The position numbers were made by a program, and so were the translations under genes. From CAMCXE01 sp036520615 (GTDB lineage Bacteria > Pseudomonadota > Gammaproteobacteria > Pseudomonadales > Cellvibrionaceae): 64,000 bases of DNA. Position 1 is the stretch's first letter. The number at the start of each line of letters is the position of its first letter. The stretch is from assembly GCA_036520615.1 (NCBI GenBank), contig DATDJI010000073.1:1-64000 (forward strand). The letters are read 5' to 3'. The notes under the pieces are model-generated. The model ran no database searches. It was not told the DNA's origin and worked only from the letters and a program-made list of their open reading frames with translations. Positions 1 through 5,923 of the stretch are shown in pieces.

Positions 1-88
1 CTTCAGAGGCAAAACAGCCTAACGCACAGGCACAGACTAACCGTCGGGCAACTGAACTATTATTTAATTGGCGCACTAAAAAATTCAT
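1..88 (-). CDS. Start of an exported hypothetical protein (partial)
   Basis: Only the first 29 codons are in the window; the gene runs off the left edge on the minus strand. The ATG at 88-86 is preceded on that strand by an AGGA element about 9 nt upstream. The peptide begins MNFLVRQLNN and continues through an Arg-Arg pair into a short Cys/Ala/Leu-rich stretch ending GCFASE. This resembles a signal peptide with basic n-region and small-residue cleavage site. Nothing of the mature protein is visible, so no function is proposed. It could be a chance open frame, since only 88 bases are seen. Confidence 0.4.
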   Translation of the reverse strand, partial: MNFLVRQLNNSSVARRLVCACALGCFASE

Positions 89-1037
89 ATTTATATCCTG
101 TTTCATTTACATCAAAAAACGAGTGCACCTAACGGACGCAAAACTAACTGCGCGATCAAAAACCAGTAATGGCTGGAGTTTTAGCCATTAGAGCAACTCC
201 TTGAGCGGGTATAGCGTTTCAAATGTCAATTAATTGTCACTTGCAAAACTAACCCGGCGTTCACTTTGCTAAATTTATGCCATTAAGCTGCGCCACAAAT
301 ATTAGAGATAGTTTGCTTAGCGATAAGGTTATTTATTGTCTGGAGATTATTCGGTGCAAGCACTCACATTTTCCGCAGGGCTTGCTGTTCCGGTAAAAAA
401 CCAGTGGGGGTAATTGACGCAATTAAAAATCGGGTTTGGAATGGAGTCGGATAAATTCATCGTGCGAAAATAGTCGAATTAGCTGTAAAAAATCTCGGCG
501 CTGTGGCAGGTTAGTTTTTATGGCGCTTGAAGTGTTTGAAATTTCTGAGAGGCATTGGTCTGAGTGACATTATTCTGAGTGGCATTGCCATTTTGTATTG
601 CTGGGTCTCTCAAAGGATGTTTTAAATTTAATAGAAATTTACGCTTAATAATAAAAATTGTTTGCCCAATAATTCACAATAGAGAACTTCTCGAAGATAA
701 GTCGCCTTATATTTAGGCTCCGGTTATCGGTAATTATTGTGGATAATGTACTGGAGGATATGACAAATGCGAGTTATAAATATGTGCGTTATCGACGACA
801 CCGAGTAGTATTTTATTAAATAAATAAACGCTCTGTGTATGAATCTGTGCGAATTGCGCCGTACAGCTTACCTCTTATCTAAAGATAATAGTGGGCTGCT
901 AATTGATGGGCCTTGTGCAACCGAGTTATGTGCCTTGGCAATTCCGTTCGAGGTGCCCGGTTGGCGGCCAGTAACCGTATTCTGTTGGGCTTAGGCTGCT
1001 AATTTTGTTATTGTGGGCGCACTTTCTGGAGGCCTGT
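89..1037. other. Long gene-poor intergenic region
   Basis: About 950 bases without a convincing gene on either strand, between two divergent genes. I see a weak hairpin around 163-180 (CCAG...CTGG) and a short imperfect tandem repeat of CTGAGTGACATTATT near 560-590. No tRNA, rRNA or strong promoter pair was recognised. Confidence 0.5.
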
Positions 1038-1949
1038 ATGCTTGATAAACTCCCACAAAAACTCGTTATAGGAATTTCCTCTCGCGCCTTGTTTGATTTA
1101 AGCGCAAGCCATGCCGTGTATCAGGACAAGGGTTTGGACGCCTATTCTAAATATCAAATCGAGCACGAGGACGATATTTTAGAACCTGGTGATGCCTTCG
1201 CTATGGTGAATAAATTATTGAATATTAATCAGCTGATCGGTGGCGAGCCGCGTGTGGAGGTTATTTTATTATCTCGCAATAGCGCTGATACCGGGTTGCG
1301 TGTATTTAATTCGATTAATCACTACGGCCTTAAAATTACTCGTGCAGCATTCAGCGGCGGTGAAAGCCCGTATCGCTATATTGCGCCCTTTAATTGCCAA
1401 TTATTTCTTTCTACCGACGCTGACGATGTGCGTCGTGCTCTGGAATATGGTTTTGCGGCGGCAACGTTGTTGGTTTCTAATCGCGGCAAAGAAACAAGCG
1501 GGCAGTTGCGCTTTGCATTTGATGGTGATGCGGTGTTGTTTTCTGATGAAGCTGAGCGTGTGTACAAACAAAAAGGTCTTGATGAATTCGCCCGCAGTGA
1601 GCGGGAGGCGGCCAAAACGCCGTTAAGTGGTGGACCGTTTAAATCTTTTTTGGCTGCGCTGCAGAGTTTACAGCGCGAATTTGACCGCGAAAGCTGCCCG
1701 ATTCGCACAGCTCTTGTCACCGCCCGTTCTGCTCCGGCGCATGAGCGAGTAATTCGCACCTTGCGCGCTTGGGATATTCGCATTGACGAATCTTTATTTT
1801 TAGGCGGTATGGATAAGGGTGTATTTTTAAAAGCCTATGGCGCTGATGTATTTTTTGATGATCAGCAAAGCCATTGTTTATCAGCGAAAGACCACGTGGC
1901 CACCGGCCATGTACCGCATGGAATTGCTAATATTAAGGACGGTAAATAG
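1038..1949 (+). CDS. Cytosolic 5'-nucleotidase family protein
   Basis: A 303-residue protein that matches by eye the 5'-nucleotidase family related to eukaryotic cN-I (Pfam 5-nucleotidase). It would dephosphorylate nucleoside monophosphates in the cytoplasm. The N-terminal IGISSRALFDL replaces the usual HAD DxD motif, which is characteristic of this family. Later segments include the ALVTARSAPAHERVIRTL region and a C-terminal FFDDQ acidic motif that would bind Mg2+, followed by the conserved ATGHVPHG ending. The ATG at 1038 is chosen over an earlier in-frame start because a GGAGG ribosome-binding site lies 5 nt upstream and the protein begins at the usual place. It stands alone, with no operon partner. 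Confidence 0.8.
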   Translation: MLDKLPQKLVIGISSRALFDLSASHAVYQDKGLDAYSKYQIEHEDDILEPGDAFAMVNKLLNINQLIGGEPRVEVILLSRNSADTGLRVFNSINHYGLKITRAAFSGGESPYRYIAPFNCQLFLSTDADDVRRALEYGFAAATLLVSNRGKETSGQLRFAFDGDAVLFSDEAERVYKQKGLDEFARSEREAAKTPLSGGPFKSFLAALQSLQREFDRESCPIRTALVTARSAPAHERVIRTLRAWDIRIDESLFLGGMDKGVFLKAYGADVFFDDQQSHCLSAKDHVATGHVPHGIANIKDGK

Positions 1950-2213
1950 ATCTTGCGAAGTTGTGTATAGATTTTGAGTCTCAGTATTATTGTCAGCCTC
2001 ACGCCCTGCCTTCGTCATGAGAATTTCAATGTGATTTTTAAACTATAGAAGTTTTATCGAATTGTTGTATTACTTATTCATAAAACCGATAAAAACTGAC
2101 ATTGAAGAATTCTTGAATCAATCGTGGTAAGTGTTGCGGTGGCTGTCCAATTGAGTTCTCAAAGTTAAAGTTGGGACAGGGAAAATAAAGGGATTTGGAT
2201 ATGTTTTGCTAAG

Positions 2214-2609
2214 TTGATTTTGGCTAGGCCCCTGTTTACTGGTCTCAATGGTTCTCCGTGTTTTTCTCGTCCATGTGCCTCTCATGTGTCTTCTCTCAAT
2301 AAAGGTGGAAGAGTCGAAATTCCGCCGGGCTTTGAAGATAAGCGGGTTTCTTTAGGCCCCGACGGAAAGCCTCAGGTTGAAAGCATCGATCACATTTCAT
2401 CAGTTGTTCCAACAAATGGAACAACTGATGTGCGAGCACTGATAGAGATTAAAACGGGCAATGCGGGTCTGACTAGCAATCAGAAGATTGTGTATGCTTA
2501 GGCAGCAGCGGGCGACGCTACTGGAGCTGGTAGCATTGCCAACCGTGCTGGCTTTAACAGAGCGGAGGCTCCACGCTCTGTAATCATTCTATTTGATACA
2601 CGGTCGTGA
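2214..2609 (+). pseudogene. C-terminal remnant of a polymorphic toxin (PD-(D/E)XK-like nuclease tail)
   Basis: One reading frame runs to the TGA at 2607-2609 but is interrupted by an in-frame TAG at 2499-2501; CAG to TAG would explain it. The conserved-looking part starts around 2308 (PPGFEDKRVSLGPDGKP), then SIDHISSVVP, then ALIEIKTGNAGLTSNQ, and ends VIILFDTRS. The E-x-K inside IEIKTG is the typical second half of a PD-(D/E)XK nuclease active site, as in restriction-like toxin domains of Rhs/CDI-type proteins. No large upstream toxin body exists, so this is an orphan tip. It stops 4 nt before the putative immunity gene at 2614, the usual toxin-immunity arrangement. The nuclease reading is inference from motif and context. 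Confidence 0.55.
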
Positions 2610-2613
2610 TTTT

Positions 2614-3189
2614 ATGATGAAAAAAGCTGAAATTATCGATATCTGTAAGCTGGTTGCTTCTGAACATACTGGATGGGTATTTACAGATGGTGCCTTTAAA
2701 AATAAAGAGCAAAACCCCCTTATTAAAGTAATACACCCGTCTTGGAGTTTTAGCCCAGGTACTGCTCTGTCTCAGCCGGTTGCGGGCTTTCTACATAAAA
2801 ATATAAGTGCTTTGGAAAAAAAACTAATAGGCTTTGCCCCCTATTGGCTTGGCGGTGTATTTTTTGAGGAGGAGTTTCCTGAATATAGGCCCGGCATTCG
2901 CATTAATGATTTGATTACAGATAAAGCACTAGAAGTTATTCAGAAACTATTCTGCGACGGCGTAAAGATAATTGATAAATACCTGGACTTTTCATCAGAA
3001 AAATCTTTACTAGAAAGCATGCCTAAGAATCTTGAAGGTAATAGTGGGTTTTCGTATTGCCTAATTAGGGCCTATCTTGGTGATTATGATTTTGTGCGCG
3101 CCTATCGTCGAGGCGAATTTGCCCACCTTGGCTCTGCTCCAACAGCATGGATAGATAAGATCATTGATCACTATGGGATTGACATGTGA
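2614..3189 (+). CDS. Putative immunity protein, copy 1
   Basis: A 191-residue soluble protein with no signal peptide or membrane segment. I do not recognise a named family. It is a diverged paralog of the protein at 3628-4206: they share MMKKAEII, GAFKNKE, FSPGTALSQP, FSSEK.LLE.MPK and the C-terminal RAYLGD.DFVRAYRR. Each copy sits 4 nt behind the same toxin-tail sequence, which points to an immunity role by position. An in-frame TTG at 2593 would add 7 residues but overlaps the toxin tail in another frame; the ATG at 2614 (or 2617) is preferred. No good ribosome-binding site is visible, so translation may have been coupled to the toxin. Function is inference from context only. Confidence 0.6.
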   Translation: MMKKAEIIDICKLVASEHTGWVFTDGAFKNKEQNPLIKVIHPSWSFSPGTALSQPVAGFLHKNISALEKKLIGFAPYWLGGVFFEEEFPEYRPGIRINDLITDKALEVIQKLFCDGVKIIDKYLDFSSEKSLLESMPKNLEGNSGFSYCLIRAYLGDYDFVRAYRRGEFAHLGSAPTAWIDKIIDHYGIDM

Positions 3190-3207
3190 AATCAACGGGT
3201 CAGAGAT

Positions 3208-3298
3208 GAATGGCACTAAGTTAAGCCGCCTGCGCCAGCATTTCGGCTATGTTTATCGCGTTTACAGCCCCCAAACTAGGCTTAACTTAGTGCCATTC
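3208..3298. mobile_element. 91-bp MITE-like element with 20-bp terminal inverted repeats
   Basis: The ends are perfect 20-bp inverted repeats (3208-3227, GAATGGCACTAAGTTAAGCC, and its complement at 3279-3298). They are flanked by an exact 11-bp direct repeat, GGGTCAGAGAT, at 3197-3207 and 3299-3309. No coding capacity lies between them. Target duplications of 10-12 bp fit IS4-group elements, so this looks like a miniature non-autonomous element moved in trans. The paralogous flank after the second immunity gene (near 4229-4239) has one unbroken copy of the target, GGGTCAGAGAC, which serves as an empty site. Confidence 0.85.
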
Positions 3299-3373
3299 GG
3301 GTCAGAGATCTTGAAGCTTAGACTTAATATTTGAAGTAATTAAATTTATAGAAAAAAGCCAAAAGGAGTATTT

Positions 3374-3457
3374 ATGGCCGGAAGGCCAGGGTCGTACGTG
3401 GAGGTTTGTGCTTAGCATATTGTGCAACGAGAGAACAGCCTTTTAGGGCGGTTGTAA
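3374..3457 (+). pseudogene. Decayed start of a REP-associated (IS200-like Y1) transposase, copy 1
   Basis: After an AAAAGGAG ribosome-binding site, the frame reads MAGRPGSYVEVCA, a TAG at 3413-3415, then HIVQREN. Intact transposases of the Y1/RAYT type begin similarly, with MPR/MAR, then a Gly/Cys-Gln-His-(I/V)-x-QRG-NR pattern. The stop falls exactly where Gln is expected (CAG to TAG), and the frame ends shortly afterwards. The same remnant occurs after the second immunity gene at 4305-4400. Assignment is by eye over about 20 residues, so moderately uncertain. Confidence 0.45.
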
Positions 3458-3530
3458 CCCGCGCGGTTCAACTCTGCGCATATGGAAATAATTTTACTTT
3501 TTTTGGTTTGTACTTGAATTGGGATTAAAC

Positions 3531-3563
3531 GCGGGGGTTACGCCTTCGGCTAACCCGCCCTAC
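3531..3563. repeat. REP-like hairpin, copy 1
   Basis: GGGTTACGCC-TTC-GGCTAACCC forms a stable imperfect palindrome (one bulged C), followed by CGCCCTAC. A near-identical copy sits at 4475-4505. Each copy lies downstream of a decayed RAYT-type transposase start, the genetic partner expected for REP sequences. Confidence 0.65.
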
Positions 3564-3578
3564 CTCTTTAGAGGGGCC

Positions 3579-3623
3579 GACGCTCCGTGCTCCGTAATCA
3601 TTTTATTTGATACATGGTTATGA
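3579..3623 (+). pseudogene. Second copy of the toxin C-terminal tail (fragment)
   Basis: The last 14 codons before the TGA at 3621-3623 read DAPCSVIILFDTWL, matching the tail upstream of the first immunity gene (EAPRSVIILFDTRS). As there, the stop falls 4 nt before the immunity ATG. Nothing upstream encodes more of the toxin; REP-like sequence adjoins it directly. This indicates that the cassette was captured with only the last few dozen bases of its toxin. Confidence 0.55.
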
Positions 3624-3627
3624 TTAT

Positions 3628-4206
3628 ATGATGAAAAAAGCTGAAATTATCGAGGTTTGTATACAGACAGCGGCGCAGTTCACAGGCTGGGAATATTCTG
3701 CAGGGGCATTCAAAAATAAAGAGGCAAGCCCGTGCATAAAAGTTGTCCATCCCTTTTGGTCGTTCAGTCCCGGTACGGCGCTTTCACAACCGGCAGTCGG
3801 ATTTCAACATAAATTTCTAAGTGCACTTTTCAAGAAATTAACGAACACTGAGGCATACATGTTGAGCTTTTGCGATATAGCCGAACGGCCCAGCAAATAT
3901 TCATCTGGTTTTCGATTTTATGATATTGAGGCCGACAGAGCAGAAGAGAAAATAAAAACGATGCTAATGGACGGCATAGTAGCGCTGGAAAAAAAATACG
4001 ACTTTTCTTCAGAAAAAAACCTACTAGAAAACATGCCTAAACACCTTGAAGACACGCAGGGCGTATGTTATTGCTTGGTGCGCGCTTATTTAGGCGATTT
4101 TGATTTTGTTCGCGCCTACCGGCGCGATGAGATTAAAATCACTAGAGGGGCCAAGTATTATGATTGGATCGATAAGATAATCGAACATTTTGGCATCGAT
4201 ATGTAA
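3628..4206 (+). CDS. Putative immunity protein, copy 2
   Basis: A 192-residue paralog of the protein at 2614-3189, at roughly 55-60 percent identity by eye, with the same conserved N-terminal and C-terminal blocks (MMKKAEIIE, WSFSPGTALSQP, YCLVRAYLGDFDFVRAYRR). The middle third (around residues 70-115) diverges most, which would fit a specificity region. Start choice and upstream arrangement match copy 1: toxin tail, 4-nt gap, then ATGATG. The substantial divergence says the pair is not a recent tandem duplication but two cassettes accumulated over time. Family unknown; immunity role inferred from the toxin tail. Confidence 0.6.
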   Translation: MMKKAEIIEVCIQTAAQFTGWEYSAGAFKNKEASPCIKVVHPFWSFSPGTALSQPAVGFQHKFLSALFKKLTNTEAYMLSFCDIAERPSKYSSGFRFYDIEADRAEEKIKTMLMDGIVALEKKYDFSSEKNLLENMPKHLEDTQGVCYCLVRAYLGDFDFVRAYRRDEIKITRGAKYYDWIDKIIEHFGIDM

Positions 4207-4304
4207 TCGTAAATCACAACCTGTTCAATGGGTCAGAGACCTTGGGACTCAGACAAAATTATTGAAGCAATTTAAATTAATTGAAAAATCCAAAAGGACA
4301 ATTT

Positions 4305-4400
4305 ACGGCGAGGATGCCAAGGTTATATTTTGAAAGCTGTGCTCAGCATCTAGTTCGAAAACGTGATAATCGGTCGATTTTTTCAACGCGTATTTTACGC
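4305..4400 (+). pseudogene. Decayed start of a REP-associated transposase, copy 2
   Basis: The sequence downstream of the second immunity gene aligns with that after the first. Here the frame reads MPRLYFESCAQHLVRKRDNRSIF, keeping the Gln that is a stop in copy 1 and resembling the N-terminus of Y1/RAYT transposases (MPR...QH..QRG.NR..F). The start codon aligned with copy 1 is ACG at 4305; ATG at 4314 is internal. After about 30 codons the similarity ends, and the HUH and Tyr catalytic motifs are absent. It is a dead fragment. Confidence 0.45.
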
Positions 4401-4474
4401 AGGACAAATTTTGCAAAAAATGGATTTTATTGTGCGAGTTGTATTGGGTTTGTACTTGAGTGGTGGTGCGCTGC

Positions 4475-4511
4475 GCGGGTTACGCCTACGGCTAACCCGC
4501 CCTACTTTTTT
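4475..4511 (+). repeat. REP-like hairpin, copy 2, followed by a T-run
   Basis: GCGGGTTACGCC-TAC-GGCTAACCCGC forms a strong hairpin, then CCTAC and six T residues. In the plus direction this could terminate transcripts from the immunity cassette. It also lies a few bases beyond the 3' end of cbrB, which converges from the other side. It repeats the element at 3531-3563. Confidence 0.6.
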
Positions 4512-4514
4512 AAA

Positions 4515-5909
4515 TTAAAGCCCTTCACTGACCGATTTACCCTTGCTGCGCGGAATGCCCAAACGTTGGCGGCGCTCCCACAGGCATTTGCGGCTGACGC
4601 CGAGTTTGCGAGCTAATTCGGTTTCGCTCATGGAATCTTGGTGCTCCAACACGAAACGTTGGAAATAATCCTCAAGGGATAAATCCTCGTTAGATTCGGC
4701 AATTACTGGCGGCCTGCGCGGTGTGGAACCGGACATGGGCTCATCATCCATATGTACCAAATCTAAGTCGATCGAGAGTAATTTGTAATCCAGATATTGG
4801 TCGCTCTCGCACAAAATAACCGCGCGCTGGATGGCGTTTTCTAATTCACGAATATTGCCCGGCCAGTGATAACAGGTAATAGCTTGTACGGATTCCGGCG
4901 TGAGAATTAACGGGCGGCGTTTAAGTTCGTGGCAATAGCGAATAATAAAAGATTCCGCCAGCGTCAAAATATCCTTGCCGCGATCGCGCAGAGGAGGTAG
5001 TTTTAATTGCACGACGTTTAATCGGTAATATAAATCTTCGCGAAATTTACCTTCGCGCGCTAATTTACCCAAATCTCTATGGGTGGCAGCAACAAGCCGC
5101 ACATCCACTTTGCGCGATTCCACTGAACCGATCGGGCGCACTTCGCCCTCTTGCAGCACGCGCAGCAAACGTGCCTGTGCCTCTAAGGGTAATTCGCCAA
5201 TTTCATCGAGAAATAAAGTGCCGCCGTCGGCTGCCGCTACTAAGCCTTCGCGATTGGTCGCAGCACCGGTGAAAGCGCCTTTTTCATGGCCAAATAGTTC
5301 CGCTTCGATAAGCGTTTCTGGAATGGCTGCGCAGTTAACGGAGATAAGTGCGTGGTTCCGGCGTGGGCTTTCTCTGTGCAGAGCGCGGGCGACTAACTCT
5401 TTACCTGTGCCGGTTTCGCCATTAATTAATACTGTTGCATGTGTGGGCGCGACTTTGTGCACGCGAGCGTACAGGTCGCGCATAACCGGGGACGTACCGA
5501 TCATACCGTCAACTTCTTGGTGATTATCCCCAGGCAAAGTTGGCACGGTGGCGGCAATTTTTTGCGAGCGCTCAAGTACGCGTTTGACCGCTTCAACCAT
5601 TTCATCGTGATCAAAAGGTTTGGCGATGTAATCCACGGCGCCCATGCGCATGGAGTCTACCGCTGAGCGCAGGCTGGCGTAGGAGGTCATGATGAGTACG
5701 GGGATATCCCCTGCGATGGAGATTAAATCGGTGCCCGGTGCTCCGGGTAAGCGCAGGTCAGAAATTATTAAATCAAAACTCTCGATGTTTAGGCGGAGAG
5801 CTTCTTTAACAGATCCGGCTTCTTTTACATCAAATTTGTGGCGGGTGAGTAGCTTGCGCAATGCCGTGCGGATAATGACTTCATCTTCAACAATCAAAAT
5901 CTTGTTCAT
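4515..5909 (-). CDS. cbrB: Sigma-54-dependent response regulator CbrB
   Basis: A 464-residue NtrC-family activator. It has a receiver domain (about 1-120, phosphoacceptor Asp51 in SDLRLPG), a central AAA+ domain with Walker A GETGTGKE and the GAFTGA loop that contacts sigma-54, and a C-terminal Fis-type helix-turn-helix (LARKLGVSRKCLWERR). It is phosphorylated by the adjacent kinase (5924-8911), 14 nt upstream, and would activate sigma-54 promoters for use of poor carbon and nitrogen sources. In Pseudomonas this pair drives Crc-antagonising small RNAs; I found no such RNA directly downstream here. The symbol rests on pairing with the symporter-type kinase. Confidence 0.88.
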   Translation of the reverse strand: MNKILIVEDEVIIRTALRKLLTRHKFDVKEAGSVKEALRLNIESFDLIISDLRLPGAPGTDLISIAGDIPVLIMTSYASLRSAVDSMRMGAVDYIAKPFDHDEMVEAVKRVLERSQKIAATVPTLPGDNHQEVDGMIGTSPVMRDLYARVHKVAPTHATVLINGETGTGKELVARALHRESPRRNHALISVNCAAIPETLIEAELFGHEKGAFTGAATNREGLVAAADGGTLFLDEIGELPLEAQARLLRVLQEGEVRPIGSVESRKVDVRLVAATHRDLGKLAREGKFREDLYYRLNVVQLKLPPLRDRGKDILTLAESFIIRYCHELKRRPLILTPESVQAITCYHWPGNIRELENAIQRAVILCESDQYLDYKLLSIDLDLVHMDDEPMSGSTPRRPPVIAESNEDLSLEDYFQRFVLEHQDSMSETELARKLGVSRKCLWERRQRLGIPRSKGKSVSEGL

Positions 5910-5923
5910 AGGCGGGAGCTACA

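Noticed and set aside
4207..4514. CrcZ-like small RNA downstream of cbrB
   Set aside because: On the minus strand I see no repeated A-rich Hfq motifs and no sigma-54 promoter; the interval is the cassette remnant and hairpin.
4281..4616. 111-codon plus-strand frame running into cbrB
   Set aside because: Only its first third resembles protein (the transposase remnant); the rest crosses the hairpin and lies opposite the end of cbrB.
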